The position numbers and the translations under genes were made by a program. The notes under the pieces are model-generated. The model worked only from the letters and a program-made list of their open reading frames with translations. It searched no databases and was not told the DNA's origin. From contig JAPOHK010000008.1 of assembly GCA_029979485.1 (NCBI GenBank), positions 1 through 17,606 of the forward strand: a DNA stretch of 17,606 bases, given 5' to 3'. Below are positions 7,122 to 14,799 of this stretch, piece by piece (within the stretch, counting starts at the first letter, position 1; each line of letters opens with the position of its first letter). The DNA is from Candidatus Planktophila limnetica (GTDB lineage Bacteria; Actinomycetota; Actinomycetes; Nanopelagicales; Nanopelagicaceae).

Positions 7122-7151
7122 CCCGCTAAATTTCCTCATTTTGCGGGTTTT
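7122..7151 (+). terminator. Intrinsic terminator after the four-cysteine gene
   Basis: The stem CCCGCTAAAT (7122-7131) pairs with ATTTTGCGGG (7138-7147) with one internal U-U mismatch and a 6-nt loop. TTTT (7148-7151) follows directly. It begins 4 nt after the stop codon. This is the only textbook Rho-independent terminator I see in the window. Confidence 0.8.
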
Positions 7152-7176
7152 CTCAGGCTTGCAGGCGCGTTTGAAG

Positions 7177-7206
7177 TTGAGGCTCGCTCTTGTGACAGGT
7201 TAACCT
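7177..7206 (+). promoter_or_regulatory. Promoter of the NlpC/P60 gene
   Basis: TTGAGG (7177-7182, -35) and TAACCT (7201-7206, -10) are separated by 18 bp. The -10 ends 7 nt before ATG 7214, favouring that start over the internal ATG at 7223 and giving a leaderless transcript. Confidence 0.55.
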
Positions 7207-7213
7207 CATAACT

Positions 7214-8230
7214 ATGCATTTCATGAGTAAGCGTGCTGGGATCACACTTGTACTTACAAGTTCGTTGATTTCCTCCTTGCTCCTATCTACAGAAGCGCAA
7301 GCCGCGCCAACTCTGGCTGAAGTTCAGGCAAAAGTTCGCCAACTAGAAGAAGATGCAACAGCTGCGGCTGAAGGCGCGCAGGAGGCAAAAGTTAAGTTGG
7401 CCGCTTTAACTAAAACTCTCACAGGAATTAAACAAAAAGCGGCAGTTCAGGGACAAAATGTTTCCGAACTCTCTAAATCTCTGGGAGCAATTGCAATTGA
7501 TCAATACAAAAATGGCGGATTAAGCCAGAGTCTTGAATTGCTCTTTTCATCAGATCCGACGTTGTATCTATCTGCTGCGGGTTCTCTAGATGCGCTTACG
7601 CGTCGTAAATCTATTCAACTCAATAAATTTCAGGCGGCCGAGCAACGTCTCAATGCAACTACGCTAACAGTGGCAGACAAAGTTGCATTAATCGCAGCAA
7701 CGCAAAAGAAGTATCAAGCCCAAGCTCGTTTAGCTGAATCCAAATTGCAAGAAGCAGAAAAACTTCTGGCTCAATTAAAGAAAGAGGATCGAGAACGTTT
7801 GGCTCGATTGGCAGAAGAGCAAGAAAATGCCGATCAGGCGTCATCCTTAGAAGCTGCAAAAAGCGCGAGCGGGGTTTCTGGCCGAGCTGGTGTGGCTTTG
7901 AAATATGCACTCAAACAAATTGGTGATCGATACGTCTTTGGAGCAGACGGATTAACAACATGGGATTGTTCAGGATTAACGATGCGGGCATTCCAAGCTG
8001 CTGGAGTATCACTTCCTCATTCTTCAGCAGCGCAATTTCGTTACGGGAAGCTAATTACAAGATCCAATCTCAAACCTGGAGATTTAGTCTTCTTTGGCTC
8101 ACCGATTTCTCACGTAGGCATCTATCTAGGCGGAAACAAAATGGTTCATGCTCCGCGCTCTGGATCGCGAGTAAAAGTAGCGACTATGGATATGGGTCGA
8201 AAGAAATTTAGAGGTGGAAAACGTTTATAA
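7214..8230 (+). CDS. Secreted NlpC/P60 (C40) peptidoglycan hydrolase with coiled coil
   Basis: A 338-residue exported D,L-endopeptidase-type hydrolase, predicted to cut peptide stems of peptidoglycan. Residues 1-30 are a signal peptide: basic start MHFMSKR, hydrophobic core, probable cleavage after STEAQA. Residues about 33-215 are rich in Ala, Glu, Lys and Gln with heptad character, a long coiled coil. Residues about 225-330 are the NlpC/P60 domain, with catalytic C252 in WDCSGLTMRAF, H300 in ISHVGIYLGG and a third polar residue, probably H312 in VHAPRSG. The N-terminal coiled coil plus C-terminal NlpC layout is that of RipA/Rv2190c-type actinobacterial enzymes, where the coil restrains activity. 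It overlaps the next gene by 17 bp, so the glycosyltransferase is co-transcribed. Its own promoter (7177-7206) and an upstream terminator isolate it from the previous gene. Confidence 0.92.
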   Translation: MHFMSKRAGITLVLTSSLISSLLLSTEAQAAPTLAEVQAKVRQLEEDATAAAEGAQEAKVKLAALTKTLTGIKQKAAVQGQNVSELSKSLGAIAIDQYKNGGLSQSLELLFSSDPTLYLSAAGSLDALTRRKSIQLNKFQAAEQRLNATTLTVADKVALIAATQKKYQAQARLAESKLQEAEKLLAQLKKEDRERLARLAEEQENADQASSLEAAKSASGVSGRAGVALKYALKQIGDRYVFGADGLTTWDCSGLTMRAFQAAGVSLPHSSAAQFRYGKLITRSNLKPGDLVFFGSPISHVGIYLGGNKMVHAPRSGSRVKVATMDMGRKKFRGGKRL

Positions 8231-9368
8231 AAAAATTCTCCTAGTCACAAATGATTTTGGGCCGCGCACAGGCGGGATTGAAACTTTTGTAATTGGATTA
8301 TTGGAGAGAATTACCGGTCATGAGGTCATTGTTTTCACGTCCAACCAAGGCGAAACATCAGCGTATGACCAGGATTGGCGAGATAAATTCGGCGTTCAGG
8401 TTCTGCGGGATAAGAGCAAGGTACTGCTTCCGTCTTGGAGAGTAACTCATAAAGTAAAAAGAATTATTGTCGAATGCAACATTGATGTGGTCATTTTCGG
8501 AGCTGCTGCACCACTAGCTTTTATGAGTAAATCTCTGCGAAAAATTGGTGTCAAGAAGATAATCGCACTCACTCATGGCCATGAAGTTTGGTGGGCAAAG
8601 ATCTTTCCGTTTAACTTTGCGATAAAACGCATCGGTGCGAACGTTAATCATCTGACCTACTTAGGAGAATTTACTCGTAAGGCAATTTCTAAAACTCTTT
8701 CTGCAAAGAGTAGAAAGAGATTGGTTAGAATTGCACCAGGAATTGATACCGCGCACTTCATCCCGCGAGCTGATGGATTTGAAAAACGAGTCGAACTTGG
8801 TTTGCAGGGTAAGAAGATTATTATTTCTGTTGGGCGCCTTGTACATCGAAAAGGGCAGGACAAGCTTATTGAAGCAATGCCTACCATCCTGAGAAAAATT
8901 CCTAATGCCCATCTGTTAATTGTTGGTCAAGGACCTTACAAAAATCACTTGGATAAACTCGTAAAAAAGTTCTCACTTGAAGAGAGCGTTACTTTTGTTG
9001 GCAGGATTCTCTATGACAAACTTCCGATCTATTTATCTGCTGCAGATCTCTTTGCGATGCCTTCGAGGTCGCGTTTTTTTGGATTAGAAGTTGAAGGTTT
9101 GGGAATTGTTTATCTTGAAGCTAGCTCCTGTGGAATCCCGGTTGTTGCTGGCAATTCTGGGGGCGCGCCAGATGCTGTACTGGAGGGTGTGACTGGCTTT
9201 TGCGTAGATGGAACAGATGTCAATCAGATTGCATCCGCTGTTATCGATGTCTGTAGCAACGCAGAGCGCGCTTCGCATATGGGCGCAGCTGGGCGCAATT
9301 GGATAGTTGATCAATGGCGATGGGATATTTGGTCAAAAGAATTCAATTCTTTATTGCTTGATCAGTAG
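8214..9368 (+). CDS. pimB': GT4 glycosyltransferase, PimB'-like mannosyltransferase
   Basis: A 384-residue GT-B fold glycosyltransferase of family 4. The N-terminal LVTNDFGPRTGGIETF (10-25) contains the glycine-rich acceptor loop. ALTHGHEVWW (118-127) holds the conserved His. SVGRLVHRKGQDKLIEA (205-221) supplies the Arg and Lys that bind nucleotide phosphates. The C-terminal EVEGLGIVYLE (292-302) is the E-x7-E motif, E294 and E302. These features and the neighbouring NlpC, fadD, SRPBCC and plsC genes match PimB' (Rv2188c), which adds the second mannose to phosphatidylinositol mannosides from GDP-mannose at the inner membrane face. A different hexose donor cannot be excluded. The only usable start ahead of the conserved N-terminus is GTG 8214, inside the NlpC coding end (17-bp overlap), so expression is translationally coupled. 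The 3' end overlaps the convergent response regulator gene by 18 bp. Confidence 0.87.
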   Translation: MENVYKKILLVTNDFGPRTGGIETFVIGLLERITGHEVIVFTSNQGETSAYDQDWRDKFGVQVLRDKSKVLLPSWRVTHKVKRIIVECNIDVVIFGAAAPLAFMSKSLRKIGVKKIIALTHGHEVWWAKIFPFNFAIKRIGANVNHLTYLGEFTRKAISKTLSAKSRKRLVRIAPGIDTAHFIPRADGFEKRVELGLQGKKIIISVGRLVHRKGQDKLIEAMPTILRKIPNAHLLIVGQGPYKNHLDKLVKKFSLEESVTFVGRILYDKLPIYLSAADLFAMPSRSRFFGLEVEGLGIVYLEASSCGIPVVAGNSGGAPDAVLEGVTGFCVDGTDVNQIASAVIDVCSNAERASHMGAAGRNWIVDQWRWDIWSKEFNSLLLDQ

Positions 9369-9977
9369 TCCAATTTTCTTAGCAGCAATTATTGCTTGGA
9401 TTCTATTTTTTGAATCCAATTTTCTATAAATAGATGCCAAATGAGTTTTGACTGTGGCTTCTGTAATGAACAATTCAAGACCAATATCACCTGCACTTAA
9501 TCCATCGGAGAGTTTTTCTAAAACCTGCAGTTCGCGCATTGTTAGGGCGTTTGCGTCGTGATCTTTCTTCATCGCACGAGTAATTCCTTGCGCGCTGAAG
9601 GATAGTGGCGCTACCTGGGAGTGCTCTATTGCAGAGATGAGTTCAACAAGTGGTGCGCTTTTCTCAACAAAGGCACTAGCACCGGATTTCATGACTGTAA
9701 GAAGAAAATCTTGAGCGGGATTAAGTGTTAGAACAACTATGCCAATTCGATTTGAAATGGAGCGAGCCCAACGAACTATCTCTAAACCATTTCCATCTGG
9801 TAAAGAAAGATCCACAATTATTACCTGCGGATTTGTATGTGCAATTTGTGCACGTGCTTCAGAGACACTGCTTGCTTCGCCTACGCAAATATGGCCTGCG
9901 CGCGAGAGCGCCACTTTAATTCCTGCCCTCACACTCTCATGATCATCAATTACCAATACTGAGAGTTGAACTTTCAT
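9351..9977 (-). CDS. NarL/FixJ-family response regulator
   Basis: A 208-residue DNA-binding response regulator. The receiver domain (about 5-120) has the acidic pair D11-D12, phosphoacceptor D56 in VIIVDLSLPDGNG, T84 in VVLTLNP and K106 in VEKSA, so phosphorylation chemistry is intact. The C-terminal LuxR-type helix-turn-helix (about 142-205) contains LTMRELQVLEKLSDGLSAGD and TEATVKTHLASIYRKL. It starts at ATG 9977, overlapping the kinase stop by 4 bases (ATGA), so the two are made in step from one transcript that probably begins at fadD. Its 3' end overlaps the glycosyltransferase gene on the other strand by 18 bp. Targets are unknown. Synteny recalls the MacRS pair near glkA in Streptomyces (from memory), but the kinase here is much shorter, so that name is not transferred. 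Confidence 0.92.
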   Translation of the reverse strand: MKVQLSVLVIDDHESVRAGIKVALSRAGHICVGEASSVSEARAQIAHTNPQVIIVDLSLPDGNGLEIVRWARSISNRIGIVVLTLNPAQDFLLTVMKSGASAFVEKSAPLVELISAIEHSQVAPLSFSAQGITRAMKKDHDANALTMRELQVLEKLSDGLSAGDIGLELFITEATVKTHLASIYRKLDSKNRIQAIIAAKKIGLLIKQ

Positions 9978-10549
9978 GACGGTATCGAAATCAAGTATTT
10001 AGTACCACTATCATCACTTGTCACAGTTAGCTCACTTTCAATAGATGAACAACGTTCCTGAATGCCACGTATTCCAAAACCAGAAGAGATCGAAGGATTG
10101 ATCCCTCTACCGTTATCTTTAAATAAATAAGTGCTTCCATTCTCACTTTTTTCAATCGTAAGTTCTATAACGCTAGCCCCAGAGTGCTTGATGGAATTGC
10201 GCAGAAACTCTCTAGAGATAGCAAGTAATTCATCTTCGACCTGTTCTGAAAAGTTGCAATCTTCTAGCGAGAGGTTTAACTCGATTGAACTTCCTAGGTC
10301 GACAATTAGCGCTCGAAGTGAATCTTCTAGTGTTTCTGAGCTATTCGCGCGCAGATTAAATATTTCAGTACGAACCTTTTCAATCATCGCTGTGACAGAA
10401 AAAATTATATTTCGGAGTTCGATTCTCGTGCTTGCTGGAGTCTGGGGTTCGGCCAGTAAGAGATCAAGGGAATATGAAAGCGCGACAAGATCTTGTGCTA
10501 TTCCATCATGTAACTCTTGAGCAATTCGAATTCGTTCGGGTTGCGTCAA
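9974..10549 (-). CDS. Minimal NarL-type sensor histidine kinase lacking any sensor domain
   Basis: A 191-residue HisKA_3/HATPase_c kinase made of only the catalytic core. H14 in RIAQELHDGIAQDL is the phosphorylated histidine, so dimerisation begins almost at the first residue. N118 in FLRNSIKHSG is the N box. KDNGRGI (144-150) is the G1 box and GFGIRGIQER (157-166) the G2 box; the ATP site is therefore complete. There is no membrane helix, PAS, GAF or PspC domain, and typical relatives are about twice this length. The start is forced: the TTG at 10549 directly follows the fadD UAG stop in the same frame, no other ATG or GTG precedes H14, and upstream extension is blocked by that UAG. The protein should be cytosolic and must take its signal from a partner, a ligand on the core, or a fusion made by stop readthrough. 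It overlaps the response regulator by 4 bases. Confidence 0.85.
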   Translation of the reverse strand: MTQPERIRIAQELHDGIAQDLVALSYSLDLLLAEPQTPASTRIELRNIIFSVTAMIEKVRTEIFNLRANSSETLEDSLRALIVDLGSSIELNLSLEDCNFSEQVEDELLAISREFLRNSIKHSGASVIELTIEKSENGSTYLFKDNGRGINPSISSGFGIRGIQERCSSIESELTVTSDDSGTKYLISIPS

Positions 10550-12340
10550 CTACTTTTCAAAGAGTGCGGCGATTTCTGCTGCGAATTCTTTTCCAATCAC
10601 GTGTCGTTTTAACGAAAGCTTGGCTGTTAGTTGTCCGCCTGCGATTGTGAAGTCTGTAGGCAAAATTGTGAATTTGCGAATGGATTCCGCTTTTGACACA
10701 GCTTTGTTTGCTTCATCCACTGCAGTTTGTATGACCGAAATGAGATCTGGGTCGTTTGCTAGATCAGCAAGAGATGCGCCATCTTTCTTGTTTGCAGTCA
10801 CCCAAGTTTTCAGAGCATCTTGATCAATCGTGATTAACGATGCGATAAATGGTTGGTTATCACCAACGACCATGCACTGACTAATTAATGGATGAGCACG
10901 TAATCTGTCTTCAAGTACCGCAGGTGCAACATTTTTTCCGCCTGCGGTAACGATTAATTCTTTCTTACGACCAACGATGTAAAGGAAACCTTCGTCATCT
11001 AACTTGCCAAGGTCTCCGGAGTGAAACCAACGATCTCCAGAAAAGACTTCGGAGTTAGCCGCTTCATTTTTCCAATATCCCTGCATGACAATTGGTCCCT
11101 TAATAAGAACTTCGCCATCTTCTGCGATTTTAATTGTTGTACCTGGAATTGGTCGTCCAACGGATCCAACTTTGATGTTTTTGGTCAGATTAAGAGTTGC
11201 ACCAGCAGTTGTTTCTGTAAGGCCATAGCCTTCAAGAATTGTTATTCCTGCGCCACGATAGAAGTGACCGAGACGTTCACCAAGTGGAGCTCCACCAGAA
11301 ATGGCGGCTTCAACTCGACCGCCTAAACCTGTGCGAATTTTTGAATATACGAGTTTGTCGAACAAGCCGTGCTTGAGGCGAAGAGCGGTTGAGATTTTTC
11401 CACTCTCAATTCCTTGGCTGTAGGCAATCGCAATATCTGCAGCTTTTCTGAAAATTTTTCCTTTACCAGCTGCGTCAGCTTTTGCTTCTGCACCGTTGTA
11501 AACCTTTTCAAAGATACGAGGTACTGCAAGTACGAATGTTGGCTTAAATGATGCAAGATCAATTGGTAGGCGTCCAACAGGATCACTGCAATGTGCAAGG
11601 TGTAAACCGGCAGCAACTGATCCAATTTGAACCATTCGTCCAAATACGTGTGCAACTGGTAAGAACAGTAGCGTTGAGCCACCTGGCTTTAGGAAAAGAT
11701 CATTTGCGGCTTGAACTACGTTTCCGCACTCAGACAAGAAATTTGCGTGGGTGAGTTGAACACCCTTTGGCTTACCAGTTGTTCCTGATGTATAAATCAA
11801 AGTTGCAAGCGTCTCTGGCAGCAGAGCGTTTCTGCGCTTTTCAATCTCTTCATCACTGACGGCTGCGCCGTCGTACTCGAGTGTTGCAAGAACATTTTCC
11901 GTCATCGTCCAGATACGTTTTGTGTGCGCAGGTTGAACTGTTTTGACTAAATCACGGAGTGCGGGAGTTTCAACAATTATTGCAACAGAGCCTGAGTCAT
12001 TAAGAATCCAATCAATTTGCTCAGCAGAAGAAGTGTCATAGATTGGAACAACACATCCACCTGCATACCAAATTGCAAAATCTAAAATTGTCCACTCATA
12101 GCGAGTACGAGACATGATTGCTACACGATCACCAATATTTATTCCTGCGGCAACTAAACCTTTGGCAGTTGCACGAACTTCGGCTTCAAACTCTTTTGCA
12201 GTAACGCTTTGCCAACCATCTCCAAGGGGACGAGAGAGCATGATGCGTTCAGGTTCAAACCATGCACGTTCGGATACAAGGTTTGTGAGGTTTCCAGCGC
12301 TGGCATTTGGCACGATGGCCGGGATTGAGATCTCGTTCAT
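10550..12340 (-). CDS. fadD: Long-chain fatty-acid--CoA ligase (FadD15-type AMP-binding protein)
   Basis: A 596-residue ANL-superfamily adenylating enzyme that activates long-chain fatty acids to acyl-CoA with ATP. Motifs in order are: the phosphate loop LIYTSGTTGKPKG (181-193), AISGGAPLG (346-354), GYGLTETTAG (371-380), FHSGDLGKLDDEGF with the ribose-binding Asp (439-452), the hinge GRKKELIVTAGGKN (457-470), and the C-terminal Lys, probably K574 in LTAKLSLKRHVI. The N-terminal RTRYEW and YDTSSAEQI segments are typical of the long FadD15/AAS branch. ATG 12340 has TAGCGT 7 nt upstream, so it is probably leaderless. Synteny with glycosyltransferase, SRPBCC and plsC matches Rv2187 (fadD15). It supplies acyl-CoA for phospholipid or lipoglycan synthesis, or feeds the fadAB enzymes. 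The kinase and regulator follow on the same strand with zero gap, so all three are likely one operon. Confidence 0.93.
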   Translation of the reverse strand: MNEISIPAIVPNASAGNLTNLVSERAWFEPERIMLSRPLGDGWQSVTAKEFEAEVRATAKGLVAAGINIGDRVAIMSRTRYEWTILDFAIWYAGGCVVPIYDTSSAEQIDWILNDSGSVAIIVETPALRDLVKTVQPAHTKRIWTMTENVLATLEYDGAAVSDEEIEKRRNALLPETLATLIYTSGTTGKPKGVQLTHANFLSECGNVVQAANDLFLKPGGSTLLFLPVAHVFGRMVQIGSVAAGLHLAHCSDPVGRLPIDLASFKPTFVLAVPRIFEKVYNGAEAKADAAGKGKIFRKAADIAIAYSQGIESGKISTALRLKHGLFDKLVYSKIRTGLGGRVEAAISGGAPLGERLGHFYRGAGITILEGYGLTETTAGATLNLTKNIKVGSVGRPIPGTTIKIAEDGEVLIKGPIVMQGYWKNEAANSEVFSGDRWFHSGDLGKLDDEGFLYIVGRKKELIVTAGGKNVAPAVLEDRLRAHPLISQCMVVGDNQPFIASLITIDQDALKTWVTANKKDGASLADLANDPDLISVIQTAVDEANKAVSKAESIRKFTILPTDFTIAGGQLTAKLSLKRHVIGKEFAAEIAALFEK

Positions 12341-12347
12341 GCGGCTA

Positions 12348-12353
12348 ACGCTA
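12348..12353 (-). promoter_or_regulatory. -10 box for fadD
   Basis: TAGCGT on the minus strand, 7 nt before ATG 12340. It shares the 66-bp divergent gap with the SRPBCC promoter. No strong -35 is visible. Confidence 0.4.
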
Positions 12354-12394
12354 GCGCGCTCAGGTTATTTTGTGGAAGAGGCCTTACTTGAGGG

Positions 12395-12400
12395 TAGCCT
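12395..12400 (+). promoter_or_regulatory. -10 box deciding the SRPBCC gene start
   Basis: TAGCCT ends 6 nt before ATG 12407, the spacing seen at other genes here. This argues for ATG 12407 and against the in-frame GTG at 12401, which would fall inside the promoter-to-start spacer. Confidence 0.5.
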
Positions 12401-12406
12401 GTGCCC

Positions 12407-12844
12407 ATGAGCGAACTAAGTACTTCAACTATCACTATTGACGCACCAATCGATGCGGTCCGAGCGATTCTTTTTGATCTAGCGTCCTATCCAACCTGGT
12501 CCACAGCGATTAAGAGTGCTGAAGTCAAATCCACAGATGATCAAGGCAGAGCAACAAGCGTCAAGGTTGCTATCGATGCAGGAATGATGAAAGACCGTGT
12601 TCTTTTGAATTATGACTGGAGCGCAGCCCCGGAACGTCTTGAATTTTCTCTAGAAGATGCAGATCTTCTCACCGCAATGAATGGTGCCTACATCACTAAG
12701 GCAATAGATGCTGACACAACTTCTGTTACATACGAACTAGGTGTTGAGGTATCAATGCCAATTCCAGCAATGATGCGTACAAAAGCTGAAAAAGCGACTA
12801 TTGATCAAGCACTATCTCAACTCAAAGCACACGCAGAAAACTAA
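12407..12844 (+). CDS. SRPBCC (START/polyketide cyclase-like) lipid-binding-fold protein
   Basis: A 145-residue single-domain protein with the SRPBCC fold: an N-terminal strand TSTITIDAPIDAVRAILFDL leading into the helix that opens a hydrophobic cavity, then FDLASYPTWSTAIKSAEV, which is typical of the coenzyme-Q-binding/polyketide cyclase-like group. A long C-terminal helix (MMRTKAEKATIDQALSQLKA) closes the fold. There is no signal peptide. Members bind hydrophobic ligands such as lipids; no catalytic residues can be named here. It sits divergently from fadD across 66 bp, and a homologue occupies the corresponding place in mycobacteria (Rv2185c, from memory), so a lipid-carrier role near acyl-CoA synthesis is plausible. 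The ROK gene follows after 18 bp but has its own -10 box. Confidence 0.85.
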   Translation: MSELSTSTITIDAPIDAVRAILFDLASYPTWSTAIKSAEVKSTDDQGRATSVKVAIDAGMMKDRVLLNYDWSAAPERLEFSLEDADLLTAMNGAYITKAIDADTTSVTYELGVEVSMPIPAMMRTKAEKATIDQALSQLKAHAEN

Positions 12845-12850
12845 AAAATT

Positions 12851-12856
12851 TAGATT
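12851..12856 (+). promoter_or_regulatory. -10 box for the ROK glucokinase gene
   Basis: TAGATT ends 6 nt before ATG 12863, within the 18-bp gap after the SRPBCC stop. There is no Shine-Dalgarno sequence. The kinase is thus probably transcribed separately as a leaderless message, besides any read-through. Confidence 0.5.
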
Positions 12857-12862
12857 CCGCTT

Positions 12863-13807
12863 ATGTCACTCACAATTGGAATCGATGTTGGTGGCACTAA
12901 ATTATTAGGCGGGGTAGTAGATGCGCAAGGAACAGTTCTTAAGCACATTCGAAGTGAAACTCCGCGTGAAGGTGGGCGCAAACTCACTCAGAGAATTGCT
13001 GATTTAGCTAAAGAATTAATCGCTGATCATTCAATCCAAGCAGTGGGGTTATCTGCTGCAGGCTTTGTTTCTTCAGATCGAAAAACTATGTTGGCTGCTC
13101 CAAATATCGCTGATTGGAACGGCGTTAATCTTGATAAAGAGTTGCACGAATTAATCGGCCTTCCAGTAATAATTGAAAACGATGCAAATGCTGCAGCATG
13201 GGGAGAAGCGAAATTTGGTGCAGGAAAAAATCATGATCACGTTATGCTGCTTACAATTGGAACTGGAATCGGGGGCGGGTTAGTTGTAAATGGCAATCTG
13301 CACCGTGGTGCATTTGGTGTAGCTGCAGAGTTCGGTCACTTGCGAGTTGTTCCTGAAGGTCACTTATGTGGTTGTGGCGCGCGTGGATGTTTTGAACAAT
13401 ACGCCTCGGGTAATGCATTACTGCGTCATGCACGAGAAGCAATTGCTGCAAGTCCAGAACTAGCGCGAAATTTATTGGCTCGTGGCGATGGAAGCGTTAA
13501 TGGATTAACCGGTACGGCAGTTACAGATGCCGCACGCGATGGTGATCCTGTAGCTCTTGCAGCCTTTAATACAACGGCACAATGGCTGGGCGCAGGTATT
13601 GCATCATTAAGCGTGATTCTGGATCCTCGGTGCGTAATTATTGGTGGGGGAGTAATCGATGCTGGAGATATTTTGCTCAAGCCCACTCGCGAAGCGGTGG
13701 CGCGTTACATGCCTTTTGCTGGTAAACATCCCTACCCAGAAATTATTTCAGCAGCTCTAGGGAATCAAGCTGGCTTAATAGGCGTTGCAGACTTAGCTAG
13801 ACGCTAG
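12863..13807 (+). CDS. glk: ROK-family glucokinase
   Basis: A 314-residue ATP-dependent glucokinase that phosphorylates glucose to glucose 6-phosphate in the cytosol. The phosphate-binding motif is IDVGGTKLLGG (7-17). The catalytic base is D107 in IENDANAAAWGE, and LTIGTGIGGGL (130-140) is the second phosphate loop. The ROK zinc site is formed by H159 (EFGHLRV) and C169, C171 and C176 in CGCGARGCFEQYASG. There is no N-terminal helix-turn-helix, so it is an enzyme and not a ROK repressor. Length and motifs match actinobacterial GlkA. ATG 12863 has a leaderless -10 box 6 nt upstream. The gene ends 8 bp from the convergent oxidoreductase stop, with no visible terminator. In Streptomyces the equivalent kinase is the carbon-catabolite regulator GlkA; that role is not shown here. 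Confidence 0.93.
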   Translation: MSLTIGIDVGGTKLLGGVVDAQGTVLKHIRSETPREGGRKLTQRIADLAKELIADHSIQAVGLSAAGFVSSDRKTMLAAPNIADWNGVNLDKELHELIGLPVIIENDANAAAWGEAKFGAGKNHDHVMLLTIGTGIGGGLVVNGNLHRGAFGVAAEFGHLRVVPEGHLCGCGARGCFEQYASGNALLRHAREAIAASPELARNLLARGDGSVNGLTGTAVTDAARDGDPVALAAFNTTAQWLGAGIASLSVILDPRCVIIGGGVIDAGDILLKPTREAVARYMPFAGKHPYPEIISAALGNQAGLIGVADLARR

Positions 13808-13815
13808 TCACACAC

Positions 13816-14799
13816 TTAATCTTGCTGGTACTTCAATCCAATTTTATTTCTGATCTGATCCATTAACTCCATTATTTCCAAGGTGTGTTTGTGAGTTAAA
13901 TGCACTGATTCATAATTTCCACTACGCACAATTTTCTCAAATTCAATGGCTTGTTCACGTAAGCCATGACCTTTGTAATCACTTGGATATTCAGTAATTG
14001 AGCCGTCAAATAAATGAACACGCATAGCTGCAGGATTATAAAAAGTGCGGTCTATTTCTAACCAACCATTCTTGCCTGAGATCACAGCACGACATGGTGT
14101 TTGAGCAATCATAGTTGTCGTAAGAATTGCTTGCGCTCCAGATTTGTATGTAAAGAGCATTGATGTTGAGGCGTCAACACCTTTTTCAGTCATGATGGCA
14201 TCTGCCTGGATTCTTTCAGGAACCCCAAGAACCATGTGGGCAAATGAAACAGGATAAATTCCCAGGTCTAAGAGTGCTCCACCTGCTAAAGATGGTTCGA
14301 TTAATCTAGGTATTCCCTGATCTGCTAAACGTTGTCCATGGTCTGCAGTTACGCTAATTATTTCTCCGAGGATTCCACTAGCGAGAATCTTTCGAAGAGT
14401 AAATATGTGTGGCAAGAATCGCATCCACATGGCTTCTAAAAGTGCAACGTTATTTTCGATGGAGGCTTCGATCATCTGGCGAGCTTCTGCGGTATTTATT
14501 GAAAATGGTTTTTCACACAAAACTGGTTTACCAGCATTCAGTGCTAAAACGGTATGCGTAACGTGCATTGGATGCGGAGTTGCAACATAAATAGCATCAA
14601 TATTGGGATCCGTAACTAAGTCTTCGTAACTTCCATGTGCGGTGCAGCCAGGGAATTCCATTGAGAAATCTTCTGCACTTTCTTTAGTTCTGGAGCCAAC
14701 AGCTGCAACGATGTGATTGTTCAGAAAAGATAAGTCGCGTGCAAATGCTCGCGCGATTCCTCCGGTACCGAGGATTCCCCATTTAAACTCTTGACTCAT
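13816..14799 (-). CDS. Gfo/Idh/MocA-family oxidoreductase
   Basis: A 327-residue NAD(P)-dependent sugar or diol dehydrogenase. The N-terminal Rossmann fold carries WGILGTGGIARAFARDL (7-23). YVATPHPMHVTHTVLALNAG (71-90) leads to CEKPF (95-99) with the conserved EKP lysine. GGALLDLGIYPVSFA (173-187) supplies the usual catalytic Asp/Tyr region, with D178 and Y182. The GxLLDLGxYP form is common in the dimeric dihydrodiol / D-xylose dehydrogenase-like branch. The substrate cannot be read from sequence. Its ATG (14797-14799) overlaps the stop of the small acidic protein by one base (TAATG), so the two are translated together. It converges on the ROK glucokinase gene with an 8-bp gap. A role in sugar or inositol metabolism is possible given the neighbours, but unproven. 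Confidence 0.9.
   Translation of the reverse strand: MSQEFKWGILGTGGIARAFARDLSFLNNHIVAAVGSRTKESAEDFSMEFPGCTAHGSYEDLVTDPNIDAIYVATPHPMHVTHTVLALNAGKPVLCEKPFSINTAEARQMIEASIENNVALLEAMWMRFLPHIFTLRKILASGILGEIISVTADHGQRLADQGIPRLIEPSLAGGALLDLGIYPVSFAHMVLGVPERIQADAIMTEKGVDASTSMLFTYKSGAQAILTTTMIAQTPCRAVISGKNGWLEIDRTFYNPAAMRVHLFDGSITEYPSDYKGHGLREQAIEFEKIVRSGNYESVHLTHKHTLEIMELMDQIRNKIGLKYQQD

Noticed and set aside
8694..8711. Hairpin ACTCTTT-CTGC-AAAGAGT inside the glycosyltransferase gene
   Set aside because: It is a short AT-rich stem within a well-conserved coding sequence, with no U-tract and no gene boundary nearby; most likely chance.
12401..12406. GTG 12401 as start of the SRPBCC gene
   Set aside because: It lies immediately after the TAGCCT -10 box, in the 6-nt spacer. 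ATG 12407 has the correct leaderless spacing and gives the better N-terminus.
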